A DNA stretch of 64,000 bases. Origin: G963556115 sp963675945. Lineage in GTDB: Bacteria > Planctomycetota > SZUA-567. A program made the translations under genes and the position numbers. Location of the stretch: positions 1,426,001 through 1,490,000 of the forward strand of contig OY780932.1 in the NCBI GenBank assembly GCA_963675945.1, in the 5' to 3' direction. Below the pieces are notes generated by a model, which saw only the letters and a list, made by a program, of their open reading frames with translations, did not search any database and was not told the DNA's origin. This document shows, piece by piece, positions 1-8,911 of this stretch; positions within the stretch are counted from its first letter, which is position 1, and each line of letters starts with the position of its first letter.

Positions 1-136
1 GGATGCTGGCATGGTTCTTCAGCGTGAATTCAGCACTGTCAAATTCGCAGAGTTGGGCTATGAGTGAACTCAGAAAGACGGTCTTTCCGCCTCCGGCGAT
101 ACCGGTTAGAGCTATTCTTTCTGTTGATTCAAACAT
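1..136 (-). CDS. YcjX-like P-loop protein, N-terminal fragment
   Basis: The reverse strand opens at the ATG at 136 and reads without a stop to the window edge (45 codons). The product begins MFESTERIALTGIAGGGKT, with a Walker A loop at residues 13-19 followed by VFLSSLIAQL. This spacing resembles the start of the YcjX/DUF463 family of predicted nucleotide-binding, stress-linked proteins. Only the first 45 residues are visible, so another P-loop family is possible. It is divergent from the chemoreceptor gene that starts at 512. Confidence 0.55.
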   Translation of the reverse strand, partial: MFESTERIALTGIAGGGKTVFLSSLIAQLCEFDSAEFTLKNHASI

Positions 137-511
137 AGTTGGCTTTCTGTAGCGGGCTGTTGTAAAAGAATATCATAGATCAATTATATATTTACCGCCG
201 TCTGGAGTCAAGTTATCCCGGCAAAGGCTTTTTGTCAATTATTTTATTAATGATGGAATAGGAGGTTATGAGTAATGATAAATAATTATTATATTTTACC
301 GGATAAATTGGAAGAAATGATATGGTATGGTATAATAATAACTGTGAGTTGTTTGAATTGTGTTTATTTTTGGTTTGGATTTCCGATAAGACTCAAATTT
401 AGGGTAATGATATATAGACAGATATTCGCGGTTAGGGTTTAGTAATTAAAAAATCTGTGTATATATTAACCTGTAGCTATACTTAGGATTTGAGCACGAG
501 AGGAGTAGCGG
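137..511. other. AT-rich divergent intergenic region
   Basis: About 375 bases separate the divergent P-loop gene and the chemoreceptor. The stretch is AT-rich, has stops in all frames and holds no convincing gene. It must carry promoters for both neighbours. I see no clear -35/-10 pair. A GAGGAG ribosome-binding site sits about 8 bases before the ATG at 512. Confidence 0.5.
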
Positions 512-2386
512 ATGAAGATTAAATGGAAGATTATTTTGCTCTCACTGATTGCGATTGTGGGTATGATTCTGCTGTTGTCGGTGGTGGTGTATTTCAATTC
601 ATATACTGAGCATAATCTGATACTTCCTCAGCTAAAGCAAGGAATTGTCGCCAAGGAACGTGAGATGATCAAGGCGATTGTGCAGACCGAATGTAGTACT
701 TTGAGCCAGTTGATCAAGGGGGCAAAGAATAAGCAAGAAATCGACGCTATAATAATTGAGTATACGGATAAGACCTTTTTCTTGGATGATAAATCCGGGT
801 ATTTCTTTGTCTATGATTATAAAGGAAACAGAATAAACCTGCCGGGGTTAAGCGGGCCGAATAAGACTACGGGTAATTTTATCGATATGCAGGATAGTAA
901 CGGGACAAAGTTGATTGCGGATATGGTTGAAGCCGCAAAGACGGGTGGGGGCTTTGTCGAGTATTGGTTCCCGCAGAAGGGTGAGACCGAGCCGTCACCC
1001 AAGATCAGCTATGCCATGCAGATACAGGGTACGGATTATTTTTTGGGATCGGGGCTGTATTATGAAGATATTAATAAGTATATTGCCGGGATTAGTGAGT
1101 TGATTACGGCTGATACCGATTCGCAGCGGGTAATTGTTATCGTTTTGGCGGTTATTTATATACTGATTCTTGCCGGAGCGGCGTTTTATATTATCAGAGG
1201 GACGATTTCGGGGCTTACCAGTATTACGAGTGAATTGATTACCATTGTTCAAACCGGAAATATCAATGTTGAGGTAGATGAAAAATTACTCAGGCGTAAG
1301 GATGAGATAGGTGAACTTGCCCGCGCCGGTAAGCATATCGTCGAGGATTTTCAGAAGATTGCCGAAACTTCAAAGCTGCTATCTGAACGAGATTGGCGGC
1401 AGGAGGTGGTTGTCAAGACCGAGGATGATCAGATGAATAAATCATTCAAGGGTATGATTGATGAGGTAAATTTGACCCTGCGTGAGATTAAAATTTTTGT
1501 CAGTGAACTCGATAGCTCGGCGAAACAGGTAAGTATTGCCAGCCAGTCCTTGTCGGAAGGGGCGGCGTCACAGGCGGCTGCGATTCAAGAGATAACCTCG
1601 TCACTTACAGATATGAGTGTGCGTACCAATCAGAATGCTGAGAATGCATCGGAGGCGAGCACGCTCTCGCAGACAGCGAATGATGCGGCGGTAAGCGGGC
1701 AGAAACAGATGCAGGAACTCGCTGAGGCTATTGATGGAATTACGCTGCGGGCCGAGGAGACTAAAAAGGTGGTCAAGACCATTGATGATATCGCTTTTCA
1801 GACCAATTTGCTCGCGCTCAATGCCGCAGTCGAAGCGGCTCGAGCCGGAATACATGGCAAGGGCTTTGCCGTGGTCGCGGAAGAGGTGCGTAATCTCGCA
1901 GCACGGTCGGCCAAAGCCGCAGGGGAGACGGCAGAATTGATTGATAACGTGGTCTCTGAAGTAAAGCATGGTAATGATATGACGATAACTACCGCGGAAG
2001 CGCTCAATAGTATTGCCGAGCAGATCAGTAAAGCGACGTCGCTGGTGGCTGAGATTGCCGAGGCTTCAAATTATCAGGCTCAAGGTGTGCAGCAGGTGAA
2101 TCAGGGGTTGACGCAGATTGATTCGGTTACTCAGCAGAATACTTCCGGAGCGGAAGAGACCGCAGCCTCAAGCTCGCACATGGAAGAGCTTGCCGCTAAA
2201 TTATTCAATTTGATCAGTAAATTCACCTTGAAGGAGGTAAGGCCTGAGAAGAAAAATGCGCCTAGATCAGGCCGGTTAAAGGGTAGACGAGGTGCTGCTT
2301 CTCAACTGGTAACAACGGGGAGCGTGCAGCTGGTTACTCCGGATAAACAGATAAAACTTGATGCTGAGGAGTTTGGTAAGTTTTAG
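512..2386 (+). CDS. methyl-accepting chemotaxis protein, Cache-type sensor
   Basis: Membrane chemoreceptor of 624 residues. A transmembrane helix (about residues 8-30) is followed by a periplasmic single-Cache-like domain (about 35-190, with the typical SGYFFVYDYKGN segment), a second membrane helix (about 205-228), a HAMP-like linker and a long cytoplasmic coiled-coil signalling domain. The hairpin tip IDDIAFQTNLLALNAAVEAA is the conserved CheA/CheW contact region of the MCP family. The C-terminus carries a basic linker and the tail LDAEEFGKF, repeated in the next gene. An AGGAG-type site precedes the ATG. The ligand is unknown, though Cache domains often bind small organic acids or amino acids. 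The two receptors look like a tandem duplication that has since diverged. Confidence 0.95.
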   Translation: MKIKWKIILLSLIAIVGMILLLSVVVYFNSYTEHNLILPQLKQGIVAKEREMIKAIVQTECSTLSQLIKGAKNKQEIDAIIIEYTDKTFFLDDKSGYFFVYDYKGNRINLPGLSGPNKTTGNFIDMQDSNGTKLIADMVEAAKTGGGFVEYWFPQKGETEPSPKISYAMQIQGTDYFLGSGLYYEDINKYIAGISELITADTDSQRVIVIVLAVIYILILAGAAFYIIRGTISGLTSITSELITIVQTGNINVEVDEKLLRRKDEIGELARAGKHIVEDFQKIAETSKLLSERDWRQEVVVKTEDDQMNKSFKGMIDEVNLTLREIKIFVSELDSSAKQVSIASQSLSEGAASQAAAIQEITSSLTDMSVRTNQNAENASEASTLSQTANDAAVSGQKQMQELAEAIDGITLRAEETKKVVKTIDDIAFQTNLLALNAAVEAARAGIHGKGFAVVAEEVRNLAARSAKAAGETAELIDNVVSEVKHGNDMTITTAEALNSIAEQISKATSLVAEIAEASNYQAQGVQQVNQGLTQIDSVTQQNTSGAEETAASSSHMEELAAKLFNLISKFTLKEVRPEKKNAPRSGRLKGRRGAASQLVTTGSVQLVTPDKQIKLDAEEFGKF

Positions 2387-2410
2387 GCGAATATCTTATT
2401 TTTTGCATAA

Positions 2411-2446
2411 GAATGTCCTGAATATCGTGATTCAGGGCATTCTTTT
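2411..2446 (+). terminator. Rho-independent terminator of the first MCP gene
   Basis: Stem GAATGTCCTGAAT / ATTCAGGGCATTC (one wobble) with a 6-base loop, followed by TTTTT. It lies 24 bases after the MCP stop, so the two receptor genes are probably transcribed separately. Confidence 0.85.
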
Positions 2447-2623
2447 TGGATTAACACAATTGAAAAATTATAAAAAGTGTAGTAGCTTTTATAGATATTG
2501 ATATATACTATAATAGTAGTTTTTTTAACTTGCTAAAAAGAATATGCCCAGGTATAGTGTATTAGTTAGTCTTTATTTTTTCTTTGATTGTTAATAGATA
2601 TTCTTAAAAGACTGGAGTTGGTC

Positions 2624-4495
2624 ATGAAGATAAAATGGAAGATAATTTTGCTCCCGGTAATTGCTGTAATTGGTGCGGTATTATTGATGGTTGCTACGCA
2701 GATAATAAATGCGATTGTCAGAGATACGGTGGTGCATCCAACTTTTGCTCAAGAATTGATTGAGGCGGAGAAGAGCAAGATAAAGGCTTTGGTGGTGATG
2801 GAGGCCAGGGAGTTGGATGCGGCGATAAAAGGGGTTAGCGATCCTGAAGAGATCAAAAAGATTATAATTGACCAGACCGACAGGGCAAATTATATTGAGG
2901 ACAATTCGGGTTATTTCTTTATCTATGACCTACAGGGTAACCGCATAAATTCTCCGGGAACCGCCGGTGATGCCAAGACTAGCGGTAATTTCTGGGAATA
3001 TCAGGATAGTGATGGAAAATTCTTATTCAAAGGTTTTACGGCTGCGGTAAAGCAGGGTGGAGGCTTTGTTGATTATAGATTTCCCAAGAAGGGTGGGGCT
3101 GAACCTCAGCCCAAGATAAGCTATGCCAAGGGAATTGCGGGAACAGATTATTATGTGGGTACAGGTCTGTATATCGATGAGACTTTAGCGCGAATCAAAG
3201 AGATAGAGAAGAGTACTACGAAGAAGGTTGATTCTTATCAGATTTATATGTATCTTGTCTTTATAGTGTATGTGGTAATACTAGGTGTAATTGCTTTTGT
3301 TATAATCAAGGGTATTATCTCCGGGCTTGCCGGGGTGGTGAATAAACTGCTGGTAATTGTCGAGAAGGGTGATACTACGATTACCCTGGAAGAGTCACTC
3401 CTGAAACGCACGGATGAGATTGGCGATCTGGCGGTAGTCGGGAAGAATCTTCTCGCTGAATTCAGTAAAATTGCTAATATCGCCAAGAGGTTGGCGGATA
3501 GAGACTGGTGCCAGAATATCAGCCCGAAGTCTGAGGTGGACGAGATGAATATAGCGTTGAGCCGGATGCTGGAGGAGATGAATGCTACTCTCTTTAATTT
3601 TGCGCAGAAGATCTATGAGGTGAATGAAGGTATCAGGCAGATAAGTATAGCGAGTCAGGCTCTATCCGACGGGGCAACCTCGCAGGCGGCCTCGATTGAA
3701 GAGGTTACTGCTTCACTCCTGGAGATGGGCAATCGAACCAATCAGAATGCGCAGAATGCAACCCAGGCCAAGGATCTATCGCAGGCAGCGAGCAATGCTG
3801 CTCAGAGAGGTCATACTCAGATGCAGGAGCTTACCAGTGCTATTGAAGGCATTACCGTAAGGGCGGAAGAGACGAAAAAGGTAGTCAAGACTATTGATGA
3901 TATTGCTTTCCAGACCAACTTGCTTGCACTCAACGCTGCGGTTGAAGCGGCCAGAGCCGGGGTGCATGGCAAGGGCTTTGCCGTAGTCGCTGAAGAGGTA
4001 CGTAATCTTGCGGCACGCTCAGCTAAAGCTGCCGGTGAGACCGCTGAACTGATAGACAATGTTGTGGGTGAGGTGCGTAATGGCAATGAATTGGCACAGT
4101 CTACAGCAGGTGCTCTCAATAGTATCGTTGAGCAGGTGGACAAGACCTCTAAATTGGTTGTCGAGATTGCCGCGGCTTCAAATGAGCAGGCACAGGGGCT
4201 GGCTCAGGTCAATCAGGGATTGGAGCAGATTGATCATGTGACTCAGCAGAATACCTCAAGTGCAGAAGAGACCGCTTCTGCCAGCGCGCATATGATTGGT
4301 CTCATTGAGTCTATAAATAATGATATAGTCAGATTTAAGCTCAAGGGCAAGGCAAAGGCAAAGGGTAGAGAGAAGAAAGTTGCTCTTGCTAGGCCTTCGG
4401 CTAGAGGGAAGTTCGCAATAAATACGTCGAGTGCTTCAATAGTTACTCCTAAGGAGCAGATCAGGCTTGATGATGAAGAATTCGGAAAGTTTTAG
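2624..4495 (+). CDS. methyl-accepting chemotaxis protein, paralogue of the preceding gene
   Basis: Chemoreceptor of 623 residues, collinear with the product of 512-2386: N-terminal MKIKWKIILL, Cache-type sensor (about 35-195, SGYFFIYDLQGNR), second membrane helix (about 210-230), HAMP-like linker and the same signalling tip. The tail LDDEEFGKF is nearly identical to that of its neighbour. I chose the ATG at 2624 rather than the in-frame TTG at 2588 because it matches the paralogue's start exactly and follows CTGGAG at good spacing. The sensor domain is more divergent than the signalling domain, suggesting that the pair detect different ligands while feeding one CheA/CheW array. No cheA or cheW is in the window, but a cheV lies at 41015. 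Confidence 0.95.
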   Translation: MKIKWKIILLPVIAVIGAVLLMVATQIINAIVRDTVVHPTFAQELIEAEKSKIKALVVMEARELDAAIKGVSDPEEIKKIIIDQTDRANYIEDNSGYFFIYDLQGNRINSPGTAGDAKTSGNFWEYQDSDGKFLFKGFTAAVKQGGGFVDYRFPKKGGAEPQPKISYAKGIAGTDYYVGTGLYIDETLARIKEIEKSTTKKVDSYQIYMYLVFIVYVVILGVIAFVIIKGIISGLAGVVNKLLVIVEKGDTTITLEESLLKRTDEIGDLAVVGKNLLAEFSKIANIAKRLADRDWCQNISPKSEVDEMNIALSRMLEEMNATLFNFAQKIYEVNEGIRQISIASQALSDGATSQAASIEEVTASLLEMGNRTNQNAQNATQAKDLSQAASNAAQRGHTQMQELTSAIEGITVRAEETKKVVKTIDDIAFQTNLLALNAAVEAARAGVHGKGFAVVAEEVRNLAARSAKAAGETAELIDNVVGEVRNGNELAQSTAGALNSIVEQVDKTSKLVVEIAAASNEQAQGLAQVNQGLEQIDHVTQQNTSSAEETASASAHMIGLIESINNDIVRFKLKGKAKAKGREKKVALARPSARGKFAINTSSASIVTPKEQIRLDDEEFGKF

Positions 4496-4527
4496 AGCGG
4501 GTTAGTACTGAGTATCTTGGGTTATAG

Positions 4528-4568
4528 AATAAACTCCAGGTCTGATTCATACCTGGAGTTTATTTTTT
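4528..4568 (+). terminator. Rho-independent terminator of the second MCP gene
   Basis: Stem AATAAACTCCAGGT / ACCTGGAGTTTATT (14 bp, perfect) with a 9-base loop and a T run directly after. It lies between this gene and the convergent small lipoprotein gene. Confidence 0.85.
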
Positions 4569-4591
4569 GAAAAGCGTGGAATTTGGTGAGC

Positions 4592-4771
4592 TTACTTATA
4601 GACCGATTGCGCAGGATCTATATATTGATTCATACTCTGTTTGGTCAGCTCATTCGGTGTGTTTGCGGTCTCATTCTTGGTGTCTATGTCTCCACCCAGC
4701 TTTGAGTCACATCCGACCAGGCAGCATATTGCAACGAGTAATGCGCTGCTGATAATAAGTTTGCTCTTCAT
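4592..4771 (-). CDS. small lipoprotein, 59 residues
   Basis: A short reverse-strand gene with start ATG at 4771, preceded by CCAGGAGATAAAG (a good ribosome-binding site), and stop TAA at 4592. The product begins MKSKLIISSALLVAICCLVG followed by C-D-S: a charged start, a hydrophobic core and the lipobox LVGC. The mature chain is about 38 polar residues, Asn/Lys/Thr-rich. An Asp at position +2 after the lipidated Cys would favour retention at the inner membrane if the E. coli rule holds here. Function is unknown. It is the last gene of the minus-strand run that begins near 13.2 kb, separated from the next one by about 96 bases. Confidence 0.7.
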   Translation of the reverse strand: MKSKLIISSALLVAICCLVGCDSKLGGDIDTKNETANTPNELTKQSMNQYIDPAQSVYK

Positions 4772-4867
4772 CTTTATCTCCTGGATAAGTAGTAATAATG
4801 TACTGCCTTTTGTATACTATAAGCTAATAATAATAAAAATTTTTATGTTAGTCAAATAAATTATAGC

Positions 4868-5656
4868 TTAATCAAGCTCTGACTGCAGTTTCTGTAGATC
4901 CAGCCCCTCCGCCAGGAAGAGGCGAATCAGAGCTGCAGCCTTGCCGTACTCGACCATAGGGCGGGTTACTGGTAGACTGAGATAAGCTTTGGCATGGGCT
5001 TTGATATGGGCGACATTGTTCTGATCCTCCTGATGGGTCGCGCCATTGGGGTCAAATTTGTAGCCTCCATCAGGAGCTTGTACATCGTTGATATCCTCTA
5101 CTGCCAGTAATTTTACCTGGATATTGCAGCCTCGGTAGTGATATTCATTACCTTTAAGTATGTATTTGAAGTTGCGTAGATTGAACCAGACTGCACTATA
5201 ATATTCGCGGTTGTACGGTTTCTCCGGTTTATAACCACCGGGGAGGCGGTATATTCGGTACAGGCTGGGTATTCCAAAGACGACACCGCGAAAGAATTCA
5301 TCGGCTGCGTATAGTTTAGTCGAAATAGAATGACCGGCACCCTTGCTCGACCAGGCTCCGTAATAGATAGCCTTGCTTCCGGCGATAACCGAGATACCCA
5401 GTAACGGATCTTTGCTGATTGCGTCGAGCAGATAGGAAAACTCCTTGGCGGTAACTGGATTTGGTAGAAGCAGATGGTCATTGATAATAAAGGCGTTACG
5501 GCTGCTGTCATATTTGAGGTTGGTGATATAGCCGATACCGGAGGCTTTGCCTTCGAGGGTTATACCTTTGGGAACCGAGGGATATGTCTGAGCCTCAACT
5601 TTGGAGGTGAATAGAATTATGCTGAATAAGAGCAGGGTGTAGATTGTTTTTTTCAT
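4868..5656 (-). CDS. secreted hypothetical protein, paralogue of the 12.4 kb lipoprotein
   Basis: A 262-residue exported protein of unknown function. It starts MKKTIYTLLLFSIILFTSKV-EAQ, a clear signal peptide with a probable cut after residue 22 or so. The ATG at 5656 is preferred over an upstream in-frame start at 5734 because it follows GGAAGG and gives the signal peptide. The segment VPKGITLEGKASGIGYI, the later DAISKDPLLGISVI and the spaced GGY/ADGGY motifs can be matched in order to the product of 12424-13236 (LPKGVILEGQASGF, LALSKDDRIGVSIV). The two are therefore distant paralogues, one soluble and one lipid-anchored. I do not recognise a named domain. Confidence 0.75.
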   Translation of the reverse strand: MKKTIYTLLLFSIILFTSKVEAQTYPSVPKGITLEGKASGIGYITNLKYDSSRNAFIINDHLLLPNPVTAKEFSYLLDAISKDPLLGISVIAGSKAIYYGAWSSKGAGHSISTKLYAADEFFRGVVFGIPSLYRIYRLPGGYKPEKPYNREYYSAVWFNLRNFKYILKGNEYHYRGCNIQVKLLAVEDINDVQAPDGGYKFDPNGATHQEDQNNVAHIKAHAKAYLSLPVTRPMVEYGKAAALIRLFLAEGLDLQKLQSELD

Positions 5657-5678
5657 AAATAGGCCTTCCACGTTATAT

Positions 5679-6182
5679 TTAGTCATCGGTGTTGCATTCA
5701 AAAATATCTTCCAGTTCCTGGCGTGCTCCAGCAAGAGCGGCTTCGGTTACTTCGGGAACCGCAATCCGTATCTCTTCTTTACTCCGGGTGTCATAGATAA
5801 TAAGTCCTTCGCCGTCAGGTGATTTTTCGATCTCTTCCAGGCGTAAAATTCGCTTGCGGATTAAAATCAATCCCAGGAGGTATAGAAAGAGCTGATTCTT
5901 CGGTTTGGTCTGTCGGTGCAGGTTGCTGAAGAAGGTATAGAACGCTTCACTGTCAATTTTCAGCTTGTTCTTGCGTTGCTGATCTTTGCTGGGAATATGG
6001 GTCTTCCAGTAGGAGAAGAATTCCTCCTTGCCCAGATCATTCCAGGCAGCTTCTGAGTAGTCATACCGGACAAAACTCTCACCCTCTTCTTTCAGGGCGG
6101 AGAAGAACGTCTCCCCGACTTCGAGTACTCTCGCGGTTACCGCACAGCGGCGTTGACTCTTATTAACCTTCCATTCCACCAT
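5679..6182 (-). CDS. conserved hypothetical protein, 167 residues
   Basis: A cytoplasmic protein without signal or membrane segments. The N-terminal 50 residues contain RRCAVTARVLEVGE followed by a hydrophobic strand, FVRYDYSEAAW and a charged middle (KDQQRKNKLKID). From memory, this N-terminal pattern (a Cys-Ala-Val-Thr turn, then a YDYS..AW motif) recurs in PVC-group hypothetical proteins; the function is not known. The C-terminal half is helical and acidic. It lies 22 bases upstream of the secreted protein gene and 27 bases downstream of the 59-residue gene, so the three are probably cotranscribed. Confidence 0.75.
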   Translation of the reverse strand: MVEWKVNKSQRRCAVTARVLEVGETFFSALKEEGESFVRYDYSEAAWNDLGKEEFFSYWKTHIPSKDQQRKNKLKIDSEAFYTFFSNLHRQTKPKNQLFLYLLGLILIRKRILRLEEIEKSPDGEGLIIYDTRSKEEIRIAVPEVTEAALAGARQELEDIFECNTDD

Positions 6183-6209
6183 ACTACCTCTCTCTTTAAT
6201 ATCTTGTAA

Positions 6210-6389
6210 TTAGTGAGCTTTGAAAAATCTGTCCCCGGAACCATCTTCGCCTATCTTTATCTTGATACTCCTTAGGCATTTTGGGCAGTGGCCGACATAG
6301 TGAGTGCCGGCTTTGTTCTGATAAATCCGAGCATATACATTGCAGCATTCAAACATTATTCCAAGAAACGGTCTGCTTTTATTGGTCAT
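6210..6389 (-). CDS. small Cys-rich conserved protein, possible zinc ribbon
   Basis: A 59-residue protein starting MTNKSRPFLGIMFECC. The ATG at 6389 follows AGAGGGATAAAA; the alternative start ten codons upstream has no ribosome-binding site. A Cys-Cys pair at about residues 15-16 and a CPKC knuckle at about 35-38 could form one zinc-binding site. The order FLGIMFECCNVYARIY ... GHCPKCLRS ... DRFFKAH resembles a small family I associate with Planctomycetes and relatives. Function is unknown. It sits within a tightly packed run of conserved hypotheticals. Confidence 0.7.
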   Translation of the reverse strand: MTNKSRPFLGIMFECCNVYARIYQNKAGTHYVGHCPKCLRSIKIKIGEDGSGDRFFKAH

Positions 6390-6421
6390 TTTTATCCCTC
6401 TTTTATAGGAAATGGTCAATA

Positions 6422-7042
6422 CTATTTCTCTCTGTCATAGGGGTGCGCAAGCAGAAAAGCGGCTGTTTTCAGCTTGGTTATTATTCGCTCACGCTTATTG
6501 TTCTCCAGCTCTGTTGTCTCCACTCTGGCTGTGCAGTCGGCGATAAGCTTCTCTACCCTTGGACGGAGGTGGTAATTCTGAGCTACTGCACAGAGCAGCA
6601 GTAGACGTTTGTAGATAGTTATATCCAGAATTCGTGCGGGTTCAACCAGTTCCTGCTCCAGCTTAACAAGTATTGCGGTTATGGTCTGGGTTGGCGGCGG
6701 CGATGCGAGGATATTCTCTGCAGCGTTATGGATAAAATTATAGGTCTCTTCAATTTGATCCGGAGCATCGCTGTCCAGGAGTTCGTCGAGGATGATAATA
6801 GCATTCTCGGCGCCACTTTTACTGGAAAATATTCCCTTGAAGTCGGCGGGAGATATTTTGAGGATGCGCTGCTGGTTCTTGAAGTAGAGATAACCCTGAT
6901 CAAGTACGATTACCTCTCCCCGGATTATTCTATTGTCATTGAGTAGTAGATAACGGATAGGGGTATCGTTTGCAGCGTCAGCTGAGTTGAGCAGAGTACA
7001 GAAAAACAGCAGAGCCAGTATTCTGAAGGGTTTAATAATCAT
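6422..7042 (-). CDS. secreted hypothetical protein
   Basis: About 206 residues. It begins MIIKPFRILALLFFCTLLNSADA, a signal peptide with probable cleavage near residue 23. The ATG at 7042 follows GGAGG; the gene starts inside the last codons of the upstream gene (11-base overlap), implying translational coupling. The first mature segment (YLLLNDNRIIRGEVIVLDQGYLYF...) is a short beta-rich stretch of the type 'display a default value, then a glycine turn' seen in some PVC exported proteins. The rest is alpha-helical. No catalytic motif was recognised. Confidence 0.7.
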   Translation of the reverse strand: MIIKPFRILALLFFCTLLNSADAANDTPIRYLLLNDNRIIRGEVIVLDQGYLYFKNQQRILKISPADFKGIFSSKSGAENAIIILDELLDSDAPDQIEETYNFIHNAAENILASPPPTQTITAILVKLEQELVEPARILDITIYKRLLLLCAVAQNYHLRPRVEKLIADCTARVETTELENNKRERIITKLKTAAFLLAHPYDREK

Positions 7043-8903
7043 TATCAATTCCTCCACTCGTTGAGAGGTTCAGTATCGCCTGCAGCAGGGAGGTGAGGGA
7101 ATTGACTGGTAAGTTGAGCAGAATCTCCAAGCTGGTATTGCTTGAGTTCACCGTTAGATTGAGTGGCGTGCCTCCAGCTTCTTTGGCATTAAAGTACTGT
7201 GAAAATTCGCGCCAGGGTATAGGGAGTCGATTGGGGGGTGAGGGCGAAGGCCAGATCTCTTCTGACAGTAGCGCTACCTGGAGGTAGCGCAGGGGATTGA
7301 AGGTGAGGTTGAGTATGGTGTTCTCGCGGTTATTGGCTACAGCCACACGGGTCAACTCCGAGTTGTTCTCAGTGCTGATATTCTTGGCGCTTGAGGTTAC
7401 CTTATTGAGCGCTTCGATACAGAATTCCCGGGTATTCTCATACTGTTGTTCCAGCAGCGGGGCTAGAGGAACGACGGTAATAAACTTATCATTGAGCAGT
7501 GTTGAAATAATATGCTGTTTCCTCTGGAATTCGTCGGGCAGAGTAAAGTAGGTGCTGCGCATGAGTATCTCAGTATCGTTGATTACAGTTCCGGCGTCGG
7601 TCTTGCCTAAAACTCGGTTTTGAATTTCTACTTTGATTCCTTTCTCGGCAAGAAATTCTGAGTACTCGCCTATTGTCAATATCTCCGCTAGCAATGAAAA
7701 GAACTCTGGAAGTTTGCTGGTGTTGTCAAAGGTTATGATAGAGGTCGCCACCGGTCCGGCGTGTATGCTCCCTGGTTCCGGGGTGAGTACGCCCTGCTGG
7801 ACAGAGGTCGGGTTGGCCTGCTGCATATGTTCGAGGATGCTTGTTGCTTTATCTTGAGTTGCCCGATCCAAGGACTTATTGTTGAGTGCGGTACCCAGAT
7901 TGCCTAGACCCTCCATAATCTGGATATACTCCTCCGGCCAGAGGGTTATCTGGTTTAAAAGCACACTCTCGCGGGGGAGCAGCGGGAGGAGCTGATTGGA
8001 ATTGGGAGTATAGGCGGAGAGAGCATAGTGCAGACTACCGCCATATTGGATCTCGATAGCGGTATCGGCCACGATCTCGGCGTCATTCAGATAGAGCCGG
8101 ATGGTTACGATGGCAATCTCGCTTATCAGGCTCTTGATTGTCTCTTGGGTAAAGTTCAGAATGGAGCTCAGTATATTGTCTGATTTGGCGGTGGTTCCGG
8201 CGAGATCTCTGAAGATATCATAGTGGAGCATATCCATAAAACGCGGGAGCACCCGGGAGTTTGCTTGAAAGTAACGGTTGAGGTGGAGGGTTAGGGTATA
8301 GTCTGCCTCCGAATCGGTGATCAGCCCGGTTCGGCTGATCTCTTCATCATTGTATACCTCTATGGCGTTAGCTACGGCAGCATAACTCCGGCTCATTATT
8401 GCCAGCTGGTTATTTCCATAAGCTAGATAGTAGATCTCAGAATCGAGTCCGTCGGTACGTCGGTAACGGGTAATGTCATCTTCGGTCTGTTCCTGGCGGA
8501 TATTGCCAGTTCCTAAGAGTGAACCGATATACTTTTCCGGACTCCTGATGTGAAAGATATATACCCAGTTGTTATCCTTCTCCAGCGGGAGGCTGAAGTA
8601 GAGCGCTTCTACCCAGTCATCAGTAATAAGATCCTTATAGTTCTCAACAAGTACCTCGGAGGCGAGCAGATCCAGTATCGGGTTGGTGGTAGGGGTATTG
8701 GGGTTGATATTGGCTAGAATCGCCTGCACCTGCGCATCGGTTTCGGCCAGGCTGTTATAATGGCTGATGGCGAGGAGGTTTCTATCGGTGGAGAATACCG
8801 CTTCGGGCTCCTGCGCCCCTAGGCCGCAAGAGAGAATCAAGGATAATATTATTATTATCCGGTAGCTGGAACAGAGGTGTTTTAAATAAACGAATATCGG
8901 CAT
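7032..8903 (-). CDS. large exported hypothetical protein
   Basis: A 623-residue protein with an N-terminal hydrophobic segment (about residues 15-30, ending in SCGLGAQ, which could be a lipobox-like LSCG or a plain signal-peptidase site). The mature chain is rich in Asn, Leu, Ile and Thr, with alternating helical and strand regions and no internal membrane helices. The layout, with repeated 'value/error' type domains, is reminiscent of DUF3352-like exported proteins, but I cannot assign a family. It starts 8 bases after the stop of the flavoprotein gene and overlaps the next gene by 11 bases, so it belongs to a polycistronic unit. Confidence 0.7.
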   Translation of the reverse strand: MPIFVYLKHLCSSYRIIIILSLILSCGLGAQEPEAVFSTDRNLLAISHYNSLAETDAQVQAILANINPNTPTTNPILDLLASEVLVENYKDLITDDWVEALYFSLPLEKDNNWVYIFHIRSPEKYIGSLLGTGNIRQEQTEDDITRYRRTDGLDSEIYYLAYGNNQLAIMSRSYAAVANAIEVYNDEEISRTGLITDSEADYTLTLHLNRYFQANSRVLPRFMDMLHYDIFRDLAGTTAKSDNILSSILNFTQETIKSLISEIAIVTIRLYLNDAEIVADTAIEIQYGGSLHYALSAYTPNSNQLLPLLPRESVLLNQITLWPEEYIQIMEGLGNLGTALNNKSLDRATQDKATSILEHMQQANPTSVQQGVLTPEPGSIHAGPVATSIITFDNTSKLPEFFSLLAEILTIGEYSEFLAEKGIKVEIQNRVLGKTDAGTVINDTEILMRSTYFTLPDEFQRKQHIISTLLNDKFITVVPLAPLLEQQYENTREFCIEALNKVTSSAKNISTENNSELTRVAVANNRENTILNLTFNPLRYLQVALLSEEIWPSPSPPNRLPIPWREFSQYFNAKEAGGTPLNLTVNSSNTSLEILLNLPVNSLTSLLQAILNLSTSGGIDNDY

Positions 8904-8911
8904 TATAACCT

